Numbered from the stretch's first letter, positions 19,301 to 28,577 are shown. The stretch is DNA of 64,000 nt from Yponomeuta sedellus (GCA_934045075.1 OW203725.1:3136623-3200622), one strand, 5' to 3'. Notes: a model not told the origin generated them from the sequence alone. Translations and numbers: made by a program.

Positions 19301-20061
19301 TTGTGTCTGTGGCGTGGAGGTGGACGCTCAGGGCCGCCACGGGCTGCATTGTGTCCGTAGTGCAGGTAGAATCTCTCGGCACCATAGCATAAATGATATT
19401 GTTCGACGGGCTCTGGTTTCGGCAAATATCCCTTCTGTCCTTGAGCCTCCGGGCTTATGCCGGAACGATGGGAAACGTCCGGACGGCCTTACTCTGGTTC
19501 CGTGGGAGAAGGGTCGAAGTTTGTTGTGGGATGCGACTTGTGTCTGCACGTTCGCGCCCTCGCATGTCGTATCTACTGCCGCTTCTGCTGGTGCCGCGGC
19601 TGAACTGGCTGCGAGGCATAAAACGCAGAAGTATAGCCAGCTTATTAATTCCTACATTTTTGTGCCGCTGGCTATAGAAACTTCTGGTGTATGGGGAGCG
19701 CAGGGCAGCGCTTTTATTAGGGAGCTGGGACGCCGATTGAGGGACCGTGGCATGGACGTTCGCTCTGGGGCATATCTGAGCCAAAGGATTTCCCTTGCTG
19801 TGCAGCGCGGTAACGCGGCCAGTATTATGGGGACTTTTGGTTCGGATGTGGCTCGGAGCGATTTATTTGCATAGTTTTTTTTTTATTATTTTATTATTAT
19901 TTTGTTATTATTGTTATTGCCTTGACATTCTTTTAATTTCATTCTTTTTGACGAAACTTTATGTGAATGTTGATTATGATTGTATTGAGTTTTTTAAAAT
20001 GTCTACGTATAAACTACACTACTTACGGCTAGTTATTAAATCTGCAATCCGCATCATATCA
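16301..20061 (+). mobile_element. Complete RLE-type non-LTR retrotransposon-like element
   Basis: Both ends are fixed by the 10-bp target duplication in SINE-D, giving 3,761 bp: 733 bp 5' region, one 946-codon ORF, and a 187-bp T-rich 3' region without a poly(A) tail. There are no terminal inverted repeats. The 5' region holds a 94-codon ATG frame (16360-16644) of unknown meaning and two T-runs. The intact ORF and exact duplication suggest a recent insertion. Confidence 0.88.
17034..19874 (+). CDS. Reverse transcriptase with N-terminal zinc finger and C-terminal restriction-like endonuclease, 946 aa
   Basis: Single ORF. A stop (TGA at 17025) lies three codons before this ATG in the same frame, so the start is the first possible one. 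Domains: a C2H2 finger near the N-terminus (C8, C11, H27, H32); an RT with motif A VDIQNAFNSV (D368), AQQGDPLGP at 419-427 and WYLDDGTIGG (YLDD at 449-452); then a Cys-His knuckle C757-x-C759-x9-H769-x3-C773. A PD-(D/E)XK-like nuclease follows, with RPDG at 815-818 and WDATC at 832-836. The order finger-RT-CCHC-nuclease is that of RLE-type LINEs such as R2: one protein nicks the target and primes reverse transcription there. YLDD in place of F/YADD and QQGDPLGP set it apart from R2 itself. I recall similar proteins from cnidarians and insects but cannot name the clade. No APE domain and no separate ORF1. Confidence 0.88.
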   Translation: MDVHRASCPHCPGSSRQYVVPRGLNVHISRVHRSVASQQSQADVAGIAPGSSRVLDQLHSLKDKVRVLKHVPKGARSLAAGKLSRVIEKCIQTNSAEDWGELLTFSYVCLRVPSSDDRSRSLTTKVKENINDGYSQDLTCSIDRSSRGVSFGKRSLYKAVESKVYDGDLSGAVRILLSECSVADSNQDTLEALRLKHPSPSRVLDYPPEPNLSSEFLSVEVSDVAEAIASFNNGSAGGLDGLRPGHLKELTSVGAGDSGVLLLQSLCSLANYMLKGMVNREVCSFLYGASLCALKKKDGGIRPIAVGNVMRRLVAKLCCRAVRDVMATELQPQQLGFGIPLGCEAAIHATRAFALAGSDSDHIIVKVDIQNAFNSVERDVVLGKVRDRAPSLYPFLHQCYSRPTNLFFGDNMMESQVGAQQGDPLGPLLFSLAIQDIIAGLRSPLNVWYLDDGTIGGDPVGVVEDLKSLEGGFGDMGLKLNAHKCEIFPCSGQISRDVLSQVDAVVPALKTLSKSDFTLLGAPIFPEGIPQVLTNKIRTLLATKPHLKQLSAHVALTILRSCLSFPRLTYSVRTTPLWLCSFKTSEYDEALKELLETVLNIRMTSTQWCQAALPIRHGGLGIRRLQDTELPGFLASSHGVLDLVTRILNINGDGFHIPFADEALSLWQARCPGSDLPERPELQREWNEVISKITLDALLNSSSGAELARLRAVSRPDSGIWLHVLPSPQLGTFLDCNSLRVAVALRLGCEVCQPHRCVCGVEVDAQGRHGLHCVRSAGRISRHHSINDIVRRALVSANIPSVLEPPGLCRNDGKRPDGLTLVPWEKGRSLLWDATCVCTFAPSHVVSTAASAGAAAELAARHKTQKYSQLINSYIFVPLAIETSGVWGAQGSAFIRELGRRLRDRGMDVRSGAYLSQRISLAVQRGNAASIMGTFGSDVARSDLFA

Positions 20062-20071
20062 AACTAAATGA
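20062..20071 (+). repeat. Target-site duplication, right copy
   Basis: AACTAAATGA, pairing with 16291-16300. Confidence 0.9.
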
Positions 20072-20250
20072 CTTGTGTTATAGGTGCTAACTCGACGATA
20101 GATTTAATACAATAAATACATACATAACATCCAAGACCCGAGACAAGATAGAAAAGTTCGTTTCCTAGTTTGTCCCGGCCGGGGATCGAACCCGAGACCT
20201 TCGGTTGCACAGTCAGCGTGCTAAGCCGCTGCGCCACCGAGGTCGTCTTA
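20072..20250 (-). mobile_element. SINE-D, 5' part, right of the RLE element
   Basis: Resumes the SINE interrupted at 16300. On the minus strand the head is GACCTCGGTGGCGCAGCGGC with B box GGTTCGATCCCC, then GAAACGAACTTTTCTATCTT. Confidence 0.88.
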
Positions 20251-20940
20251 TAATAAATGTCTTTCTTTCTTTTCTTTCTTTAATTCCGGAGTGTTGCTGT
20301 AATTGTTGATGAATAGGAAGTTTAATTGTCGTGGCAAGTTCAAAACCCTGGTCACTGCCTCGTTTCCAAAATACAAGCATGAGTATATACAATGTAATGT
20401 TTAACTTACTTTCCATTTTCTAAATAGCAAAATAACAGAGTGCTTCGTTAACTAGGTGTCATAATTATAATTAAAACTCGTTAGAGCCCAAATTCAAGCT
20501 CTACCAAATGGCCCCCAAGAGAACTGAGAATACAACAGTTTCTTGTTACGTAAAGTGTGTGGTCACCCCTTTAGTCTACTTAAGGCTGCTGTTACATCTT
20601 CACTCCGTCTCGTTAGAACATTGTAACATTTTCAATTATTGCAATAAAGTGTATTTTTAATAAACGTAGTGAAAAGCTCTGCTGTGTAATAAAATTACGG
20701 ACGTTATAATTAATATAGTATTAAAATTTTTTCCTTCTTAGTATTTGATCAACAAAAGTTTCTTCTAATATTTTTTTAATTTTACTATCGAATTTGTCAA
20801 ATAAAAAGTAGGTATAAGATAACAAATATACATCGCAAATGTGCGTAATTATATTATCTAGCATAGTCTCAGGCCATATTTCTGAAAAATACGAAATTAC
20901 ATAAGTTTTAACGTCATAAAAATATTAGATTGTACAAGCT
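20251..20940. other. No recognisable feature
   Basis: AT-rich, apparently unique within the window. A short TTTC-unit run lies near 20264-20280. Confidence 0.4.
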
Positions 20941-21190
20941 GGGCGGCGCATACCAAACGTAACTAGCTAGCCTTACATAGCACATCATTATTAGCCATTC
21001 GACGCCACTGGACGACACAGGCTTCCATCAAGGTTTTCCAAGCTTCCCGGTCATGTGTCGTCCACATACAGCGACCGCCCGCTACCGTAACCAGGTCGTC
21101 AGACCATCTGGTGGGGGCATACCCACACTGCGTCGTCCGGTCCACTGTCGCCATCAACGGCCATCAGTTCTCCGAGCTTTGTGACGCGCC
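20941..21190 (-). pseudogene. RTE-like LINE C-terminus fragment
   Basis: Minus-strand peptide with RWSDDLVTVAGGRCMWTTHD and EAWKTLMEACVVQWRRM over 20963-21157. The 'RWSDD..VAG..W...A.DR..W..L.EA.VQQW' block is the usual end of RTE-like LINE ORFs in Lepidoptera. No RT motifs remain. It is followed on the low-coordinate side by a non-coding end without a clear tail. Confidence 0.72.
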
Positions 21191-21235
21191 CACTGGCACT
21201 TCACTGCATTGCATATATCTCGACACAAACTTGAG

Positions 21236-21440
21236 TCTATTAAAACCATTAGTACTTCAGCCAGATGTCGCTGCCTGTACGTAATACAGAGAATATTGTA
21301 AAAAGGTTCGAAATTTCACTGATGCCGGTGAGTCGCCCATTAGCTCAGTTGGAAAGAGCGCTGGCACGGATAGCCAGCGGTTGCGGGTTCGAATCCCGGC
21401 ATGGGTGGAATTTTTAGCCTCTACATAGGTTTTTAGCATT
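21236..21440 (+). mobile_element. T-element, 5'-truncated
   Basis: Body from AGCCAGATGTCGCTGCCTGT, tRNA-like block CCCATTAGCTCAGTTGGAAA .. GGTTCGAATCCC, and end TTAGCCTCTACATAGGTTTT. Confidence 0.82.
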
Positions 21441-21904
21441 AGTAGCCAGTTAGAACGGCAGGTGCATGACGCGGGTCCGCGTGTTATTGTTCTGACTTAG
21501 GCACTATTCATCTTTCACGCATTTTTTGGAACGAGATTTCTCGACTAAACAAGATTCTTAACCAATTTTTTTTTCAAATTTAGAACAGTCTTAATTGATG
21601 GCATTTTTATTACTAATTATATAACAGCTTCTTTAAAATCACTCAGATTTCAGAGCCCGTACGTCTAGCGCACCCTGACGAATTAGCGATTTGCCAATTA
21701 GCCAGTCCCTAACGTTGATTAGCAAATCTTTCCACCACAATGGCTTGCCATCGACACACTTAGAAGAAACGTGTGTTTTGATTCTTATCACGATTGTTTA
21801 TTAGATAAAGGGCCGGTTTTTGAATTGAGAATGTCGTTAGGCAAATACATAAGTAATGCGCTGGTACTCTTTTCTGAGAAATTCGATGAGACAGCACTGT
21901 ACTT
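21441..21904. other. No recognisable feature
   Basis: No repeat family seen. Confidence 0.4.
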
Positions 21905-21909
21905 CATTT

Positions 21910-21990
21910 TAAAAACCTATTTAGAGGCTAAAAATTCCACCCATGCCGGGACTCGAACCCGTGACCTCTGGCTAACCGTGCCAGAGCTCT
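21910..21990 (-). mobile_element. T-element arm, truncated
   Basis: TTAAAAACCTATTTAGAGGC .. GGGACTCGAACC .. CTAACCGTGCCAGAGC. It stops inside the tRNA-like block. Confidence 0.75.
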
Positions 21991-22101
21991 TGACTTAATT
22001 GTTTACTTAGCGCAATTCTTAATTCAGAAACTGGCAAAAAGTTTTTAAATATCAGTTCCCAACGTCGAGCGTCGTGAACAAGTCTTAAAAAAAGTACAAC
22101 A

Positions 22102-22152
<51 letters not shown>
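22102..22152 (-). repeat. (TTAC)n tail of the LINE
   Basis: About twelve units of GTAA on the plus strand, TTAC on the LINE strand, directly after AATAAA. Short tandem tails of this type replace poly(A) in several LINE clades. Confidence 0.85.
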
Positions 22153-22274
22153 TTTATTGACAAAACACACAATGTAACTTTCAATATGTGTACACAGCTT
22201 TCTTATAATACTTCGTAGCGTCCTGACTCCTAAACTAGGGTAACCTGTATCTTAGAAGTCAGTCCTTCCCTTAG

Positions 22275-22345
<71 letters not shown>
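22275..22345. repeat. (GT)n microsatellite in the LINE 3' UTR
   Basis: About 35 uninterrupted GT units, then an imperfect GT-rich stretch to about 22372. Confidence 0.95.
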
Positions 22346-22348
<3 letters not shown>

Positions 22349-23350
22349 GTGTATGTGTAAGTGTGTGTGTGTTTATGGGGGAAAGTATTGGTAGGTGTGG
22401 GTGAACGCTGTGACGTGTTTAGCTTACTTATATTTTTAATTATAGACCTTATTTGTGTGTGATTGTTGTATTGTCATTTTGTTGTTAGTTTTATTTTAGG
22501 ATAGTGAAAAGGGCTTCTGTTTCTGAATACTTGAGGGAAAGAAGATATTTTTTAAGTTTATGCTTACACATGTGTAGATTTAGTGGACAAAGGTCTAGAA
22601 GTTTATTGAGTTTGTTATACATAAATGGACGTAGAAATGTGGGAAAACGTGAGTAAAAAACAGTATTATACTTTCCGATTTTGCAGATGTTGTCTTTTCT
22701 TCTCAGTCCAGAGTAGTAGTCAGGGTCATAGTTTATTTTTACGTGCTGCTTGAGAATAATTTGTAAAATGAACAACTGCCGCACGGTTAGTACCTCGCTT
22801 GTCTTGTATAGTTCACTTGTTGGGTATCTGAACGGTTTGAAGAGCATTACCTTTAATATTGACCGCTGTGCCCGCTCCAGTTTTAAAAGTCTAGTCTTGC
22901 ACATCCCCCCCAGGCTGTGATGCAGTATGAAAGTATGGATTGAGCCAAAGCGTAGTAGATAGATTTTAATAATTTTGAATCAGCCATGTGAAGCAGATTT
23001 TTAAACGTCCATATAAGTTTTCGGGTTCTGCTAGCAAGAGTATTAATTTGGTGGTTCCAGGAAAGGTGACAGTCTAGTTCTATACCAAGGTATTTTATAT
23101 GACTTGACCTTTCCAGCTGGTTGCATGAGCATAGTGGCACTTGTTCATCTTTGCATCTATGCGCTCTTATTTCAAAATTTGGCGGAGGTTGGGTTTTTAT
23201 GTCTATTGAGAAAGCAACGAATTTGGTTTTTCCTGTATTTAAGGTAAGTAGATTTTGATCCAGCCAATGTATAACCTCTTTAAGACCCCTTTCTGCGGTT
23301 TGACGTGTTGCACATGCCCTATTAGGTCGACATAGTTCTGTCTGTTTCAT

Positions 23351-23837
23351 TTTTTTCTACAGGTAAAGAAACAAATTTCAACCCAAAGGTACCGTACTCG
23401 TACCAATCTAACGAATTTCATCATCAAGCATTCCGTTTACCATTGAAGGCAGCAGAGGTATTTCAACGCTGTAGGCTCACTAACCATGCTCTGATGTTCT
23501 CACTTGTGACCTGTTCTTTGCTTCTAAGACCACCGAACCAGAGAGCACCAAACCAGCATAAACTCTCATCAGGTGATGACAAAACTGGTTACCTCTATTC
23601 TAGAACAAAATTGATAAAGCTAGGGTCTACGGATTGATTTGTAGTTTGCCAGTGGACAGTCACTCGCGGACGCATAACGAATGTCCAAACATTGAATAGC
23701 TGATGAACAATTTGCATATGTGAATCAGTGTAATGTAGGGGCGCTATAATTTAAGGAATTACTGGACAATGTGACAAGATAAGATTCGTGTAAAAACTAT
23801 AAGTATTGTATTTTTAAGTATAAGTAATTATGTTTAT
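23351..23837. other. No recognisable feature
   Basis: Contains a 64-codon frame with no family resemblance. Nothing is called. Confidence 0.35.
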
Positions 23838-25437
23838 CCCAGGTAGCAAGATGAAGTCTGCGTCGAAAAAATTACGTTCTGGGCAAATGATTTTAGGGTC
23901 GGTACTTTTTTTGTCCAATTAGTACGTCAATAATACGTTAAAATAGCGTCCGTCCTACTTTGGGCATCATAGTACGTCAGGGGTACGTTGATGTGGCGTC
24001 ACATGAGCATCGAAATGAAGTCCCATGCTGGTCGTGCTTGTGACGTCTTAGGAACGACTTTTTATTGTCAGTCAGAAGTCACAATCTTTGTAAAATACTA
24101 CTAGTATCTTCTTTCAGTCGGTGTGTACTACGAAATTAAATAGGGATCTCTATTATCATCCACTTAAAAGTATACCAACCTCTCAAGCTCTGGGCCCCGA
24201 CCGTTATGAAACATGAAATAGAACGCAGTTAACAACACTTATAAAAAGAATGAATCCTTAGAGCTAAACAAAAATACGTTCCGTTTTTTTATTTCGTACT
24301 TAAAATGGGAGCTTGAAATCAAGTTTAAAAGTTGATTTGATATTACATATTCCATTCCCAACACAATTTTTATAATAACACCTATTGAACACCTACGATC
24401 ATTAATAATTACAACTTTTTACTAAATTGGCTCAATTGGTAGAGCGCTGGTATGGATAGCCAGAGGTTGCGGGTTCGAATCCCGGCATGGGTGAAATTTT
24501 TAGCCTCTAAATAGGTTTTTAAATTTGTTCCTTAGCACGGGTTAGTGCATTAAAAATAAAAATAGTGTAACTTTTTACTAATATTAAAACAATCCTTTTG
24601 TTGCGCGTCAAGTGCATTAGCCGCAATTCGGAACGCGCAAAGTGAGTGATACTGACAGACAAAGCATTTTTTTTTTCTTCGTTGACGTGCGCGCGTGCTC
24701 AAAGAAATGTACGCTTTAATTTAATTTTGTAAACAAGATGGTGGTACAGTGTGAGTGATTGTAAGAAAAATTGGCTCACACCTAGACGCTGTGAAGGATA
24801 TTGACCAGTCAAAGGGAGGGAAGAATACGATCGGCTTCTGCTACTACCTCATCACTTGGATGATATTTATATTGAATATTTAGTGCTCAAAGGGTGTTTT
24901 TCAAGACCTCAAAGGGTGTTTTAACCTATCCGTTTTTTTCTAAATACATGGCATACTGTTGGTACGAAGTTCTGGGTGCGCGTCTCCGACTCGCATTTAA
25001 TCGGTTTTTTATGATTTTCATAGCGTAATTTGATTTAATACAATTAAAATATAGTTTAGTACTATTTATTTAAATTTTGTTTTATTTAACAGCCCTCGTC
25101 TCTCAAGCGGGAAGATAAGTAGGAATGCGTATGTCAATACAAGGTTGTGATAGAAATGTGATGTCTTTAGAACTTGATAAGGGCTAGGTAATAGGTACTA
25201 TATAAGTATTTCTCGACGTCTTACTGACGTCTTGTGATACTACATAAGACGTACGATGCACGGCATACATATGACGTTACTTGCACGTCATATGGTGTCA
25301 TATCTCCGACGTCTTCAATTGACGTCGTAAGGCTGTGACAAATTCACGTCATCTGAGGGTTAACCCGACGTCGTAAAATGACGTCTTTTACGTCGAAGAG
25401 GACTGTATATGGACGTCAAAACGACGTACTGGGATCA
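23838..25437. mobile_element. Candidate non-autonomous DNA transposon with ACGTC-rich ends
   Basis: The left end ATCCCAGGTAG and the right end ACGTACTGGGAT form a short inverted terminus. Within about 250 bp of each end, words of the kind GACGT, ACGTC and TACGTC are packed at high density (for example 25208-25420), which is unlike the flanks. The middle has no coding frame and holds a T-element insertion at 24420-24575. I could not find a convincing target duplication, so the limits are provisional. Confidence 0.45.
24420..24575 (+). mobile_element. T-element, 5'-truncated
   Basis: Starts in the A box (TTGGCTCAATTGGTAGAGCG) and includes B box GGTTCGAATCCC. It ends with the complete terminal repeat CCTTAGCACGGGTTAGTGCA followed by TTAAAAATAAAAATAG. 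Confidence 0.82.
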
Positions 25438-25462
25438 ATATTCATATTTGCACCAACTACCC

Positions 25463-25506
25463 GTCTCACTTTTCCTTCAGCAACTCGGCTGAAGGAAAAG
25501 TGAGAC
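25463..25506. repeat. Perfect 18-bp-arm hairpin
   Basis: GTCTCACTTTTCCTTCAG, an 8-base loop and its exact reverse complement, just outside the ACGTC-rich element. Confidence 0.92.
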
Positions 25507-25565
25507 CTAGGCTAGGTTTTCTTTGATTTCGTTTTTAGTTAAGTTAATTTTATACCCGGGCCTTT

Positions 25566-25820
25566 TCAGTCAGAAAATAAACGCAGTTTTAAGTATCCTC
25601 TATGTTTGTACAACATAGGTGGGTAAATGCCTTCCCCAATCCTGTTAAGAAATTTCAGGTCTTGGGCCATCTCATACCACTCCGGCAGATGATAGTGCAG
25701 AACATCTATCCACCATCTTCTAGGCCGGCCTCTACTTCGATATCCATCGTGTGGCACCCAATCGGTGGAAATTATCGTCCACCTATTAGGGTGTCTACGA
25801 CTGACATGATATGTTTGGTG
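25566..25820 (-). pseudogene. LINE C-terminus fragment (RSRGRPRRWW type)
   Basis: Minus-strand peptide with VPHDGYRSRGRPRRWWIDVL then HYHLPEWYEMAQDLKFLNRI. 'RGRP..RW.DD....' followed by a Trp-rich block is the usual C-terminal motif of RTE-like LINE ORFs. Only the last 60-80 codons survive, and there is no catalytic domain. Confidence 0.55.
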
Positions 25821-25957
25821 TCAACTCTTGTATGTCTCCACTGCTGGGGCACGGGTCTCTTCCTGCATCGCTGGAAGCATAGGCCATACTCCACCACCCA
25901 CAACCCACAACCCGGACTTGGCCCCCGTGGTGGAGTATGGCCTTCCTGCGATGATAT
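25821..25957. mobile_element. 5S-SINE 3' end, folded back on itself
   Basis: Minus-strand 3' part (25821-25902) is followed after two short CCACAACC units by a plus-strand piece of the same region (25913-25957: CCCGGACTTGGCCCCCGTGG onward). This is a fold-back of the 3' half. Confidence 0.75.
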
Positions 25958-26310
25958 ATTTAACAACAGTTAAAGAAATTTAAATGTAGGATTTCACTAT
26001 AATCGGAATCTGACGTGTTTTACTTTTCGGTTCATGAAGCGGCAATAAAACGAAATATAAACGATATTATTGTTGGCAGTTACGGTTCTCGTGGCATGAT
26101 ATGAAAGATCGAAGATCATCGTCATGGTCAGCTGGAGTCAGTTCACTGTTCAATATAAGCCTCTCCCAAGACACGCCACTGAGCCCGATCTTCGGCTCTC
26201 TCTTCCAGTCACTGCTCACCGCTTTGTGAATTTTGTCGCTTCTTGAAGATAGTTTGTCATGTTTCACTGTTGTAAAGTACAATAAGTTATATATAAGACT
26301 TAAAGAAATG

Positions 26311-26530
26311 ACGATCTCGGTGGCGCAGCGGTAGTGCATCTGTCTACCATACGAGAGGTCCCGGGTTCGAACCCCGGCTAGGGAGAAAAGAAAAACCCCA
26401 GGTCTTGGATGTTTACATGTTTGTGATGTCGCTGTTTCTGGTTTTCACGACACAAGGTACCCTAGTGTGGGGCCAGAAGCAGTGTATGTGCGTGTATGTA
26501 AATGATTAAAAAGAAAAAAAAAATGTTTAA
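26311..26530 (+). mobile_element. tRNA-derived SINE, SINE-D second subfamily
   Basis: Head ATCTCGGTGGCGCAGCGGTA with B box GGGTTCGAACCCCGG, then the body CCAGGTCTTGGATGTTTACA .. GGTTTTCACGACACAAGGTA .. GGGGCCAGAAGCAGTGTATG and an A-rich end. It is the same subfamily as 7515-7712. A and B boxes are intact, but the acceptor ends do not pair as in a true tRNA gene. Confidence 0.78.
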
Positions 26531-26853
26531 AAAATGTCTTGGAAAAAGGTGAGTACTAAAATCTGTTGTTGAACCAAAAATTATGTGGGTATACGTATTC
26601 AGGTACTGGTTCTCAACATGTCATGGTCACCCTAACAGGGAAAAACATTTTAGCGTATGTGTTTTCATTGATTGAAACGACGTTTGTGTATCTATCATTG
26701 ATATGGGTAAACATGAAACCTATTGCTTGAAAAACAAATTGGTACACCACAAAGCGGATGATTAAAATTTCACTAATATTGTATTGAAAGAGCGACAAAA
26801 GAAAATATCGATCGAATGTGGGCGATGCAGCCTGTTGGCAATATTTTATAATG

Positions 26854-27158
26854 CTTTTTGTTGCACTAACCGTGCTGAGGACAATCATGTGGGTACAGCG
26901 ATATCATTCCGCTGTAAAAACATAACTGCAAAGTAGGTACTCGGGGCTGCAAGTGGTGCAAATTACTACAGCCAGATGTCGCTGCCTGTAAATAATACAG
27001 AGAATATTGTTAGGAGGTTCGAAATTTCGCTGATGCCGGCACTTGCTTAACGCTGGTACGGTTAGCCAGAGGTCGCGGGTTCGAGTCCAGGCGTGGGCGG
27101 AATTTTTAGCCTCTAAAAATAGGTTTTTAAAATTGTCCTCAGCACGTGCAACAAAAAG
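26854..27158 (+). mobile_element. T-element, complete, reference copy (305 bp)
   Basis: Left end CTTTTTGTTGCACTAACCGT then GCTGAGGACAAT. The right end is its reverse complement with a 5-base deletion (ATTGTCCTCAGCACGTGCAA then CAAAAAG). Between them lie the body (CATGTGGGTACAGCGATATC .. CAGCCAGATGTCGCTGCC) and a damaged tRNA-like block with B box GGGTTCGAGTCC. This copy defines the family as an inverted-repeat element carrying a tRNA-like sequence. There is no coding capacity. Confidence 0.85.
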
Positions 27159-27205
27159 AATATATTTTAATTAGTTTAACAGAAACGCAGAGCGATTCAA
27201 TAACA

Positions 27206-27293
27206 GCAAGCCGTAGCAAGTCTTATCTTATCTTAACGCCGGCTTCTTAATCGGGAGGTCGTGGGTTCGAAGCCCGGCTTGCTACGTACAATG
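27206..27293 (+). mobile_element. tRNA-Lys-like fragment, probably a SINE head
   Basis: CGGCTTCTTAATCGGGAGGT followed by CGTGGGTTCGAAGCCCGG resembles the anticodon arm (CTT) and T arm of tRNA-Lys, and GTAGCAAG pairs with CTTGCTAC. The D arm is replaced by CTTATCTTATCTTAA, so it cannot be a normal tRNA. Confidence 0.5.
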
Positions 27294-27784
27294 GCCCAAC
27301 TATGAGGCTAATTGCGGAAATCTCAGGTCTGACTAACTAACGGTGCAAACCTATTTACACCATTTTTATTTCTTTTTCTATCTATCATTTTCAAATATTT
27401 AAATTACGTCACACATTTTGTGATTTCCTTCATTTTTCATCACTACTTTACCCTTCGACCAGATCTGACTATTTTACCTGCTTATCCCTTTTTATCCAGT
27501 TTGTCTGTTTTATTATACCTACTACTAATCTACAAATAATACAATACCTGAAGTCGTTCCAGTTCTTATTATTTGTTAAGGATATACAGCATTTCGAATT
27601 GAATTAATGTGGATTAAATTGGTGAACATAATTAGCATATAAGAAAACTTTAATTTGTAAAGCCAAGAGCATCTGCCAACAAACTGTTATGCAGTTTGGC
27701 AGAAACCAACTTCTGTATATTTTTGTTTGAATAAACGTCTTAAATCAATCAACTGTCATAAGAATCCGCACGAAAACGAAATTT
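27294..27784. other. No recognisable feature
   Basis: AT-rich spacer; nothing recognised. Confidence 0.4.
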
Positions 27785-28152
27785 GTTATCAACCCTTGTA
27801 TATCCCCACTGCTGGGGCACTGGTCTCTTCCTGCATCGCAGGAAGGTTAGGCCATACTCCACCACGGGGGCCAAGTCCGGGTTGGTGGAGGATTGTGAGA
27901 CAGTGGCGCTGGCGGGCCTTACTGTCAGAAGTTATCAAGCCGCCTATAAGGCCTCTGACATGGCTTAACGACTGCCATTACATGACAGCCGGCACCAACG
28001 GCTTAACGTGCCTTGCGAAGCACGGAAGCGCTCAGAAAAATGCCACTAGTGATAGTCACGGGACGCTCACCCATCCTGTACCTGACCGCGCCTGTTGTTG
28101 CTTAACCAAGTGATTGATTCCAATCACTCGGTTTGCCTAGGTCACGAGCGCT
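27785..28152 (-). mobile_element. 5S-SINE, full length
   Basis: Complete from the head (AGCGCTCGTGACCTAGGCAA at 28152) to the tail GGGGATATACAAGGGTTGAT at the low end. The ORFs covering it are frames through the repeat. Confidence 0.88.
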
Positions 28153-28379
28153 AAAAGAAATTAGTAGTATAGTAATAATTGTATTATAATAATAATGTAA
28201 AAAGTTTAGTCGGTTTGTGAGTCGTTTCAACTCACGTGTAATTCTAAGCTATCCTATCAGTGTTATTGGCCTTACTTATTAGCTATTACTTTAAGTTTTG
28301 AAACTCTGTAACGCTGTTGGTTTTGTGAATAAAATAAAATAAATAAACATAAATAAATAAGACTCGTAACAGTAGTAGT

Positions 28380-28545
28380 AGAAATTAAAGAAGTAATACC
28401 ACTAACTAACGGCGAAGGAAAACCTCGTGAGGAAAGTTGAGTGTCAGAGGTGTTTAAACGCACGGTGGGCACGCGTGGTAATTAAGCCCGTACTCTCTCT
28501 TACTAAGAGCACTTACCTGTGCTCTGCAGTGTGGACGTATAAACT
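28380..28545 (+). mobile_element. SINE-E body and tail, head missing
   Basis: ACTAACGGCGAAGGAAAACC .. GAGTGTCAGAGGTGTTTAAA .. CGGTGGGCACGCGTGG .. CTGTGCTCTGCAGTGTGGAC. Confidence 0.68.
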
Positions 28546-28577
28546 TGTATTTATATATAATATATATTTTTATAAAA

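Larger units (their letters stand above)
22102..23350 (-). pseudogene. 5'-truncated LINE (jockey/CR1-like): RT C-terminal region, 3' UTR and (TTAC)n tail
   Basis: Two overlapping minus-strand frames (22883-23350 and 22491-22904) form one polyprotein broken by a frameshift near 22890. The first has the post-catalytic RT block HWLDQNLLTLNTGKTKFVAF and YLGIELDCHLSWNHQINTLA. The second continues with LERAQRSILKVMLFKPFRYP then TVRQLFI. The catalytic YADD motif is upstream and absent. After the stop the 3' UTR contains a (CA)n array, then AATAAA and a tail of about twelve TTAC units at 22102-22152, which fixes the 3' end. The resemblance is to jockey/CR1-group LINEs, from memory. It is inactive. 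Confidence 0.75.

Noticed and set aside
22275..22345. GT array considered as subtelomeric sequence
   Set aside because: No TTAGG units (insect telomere) are found nearby. The array lies inside a LINE 3' UTR.
27727..28113. 128-codon ORF with similar ORFs at 38788-39147, 46706-46987 and 61383-61871
   Set aside because: They share peptide words because they are frames through copies of the 5S-SINE, not because of a protein family.
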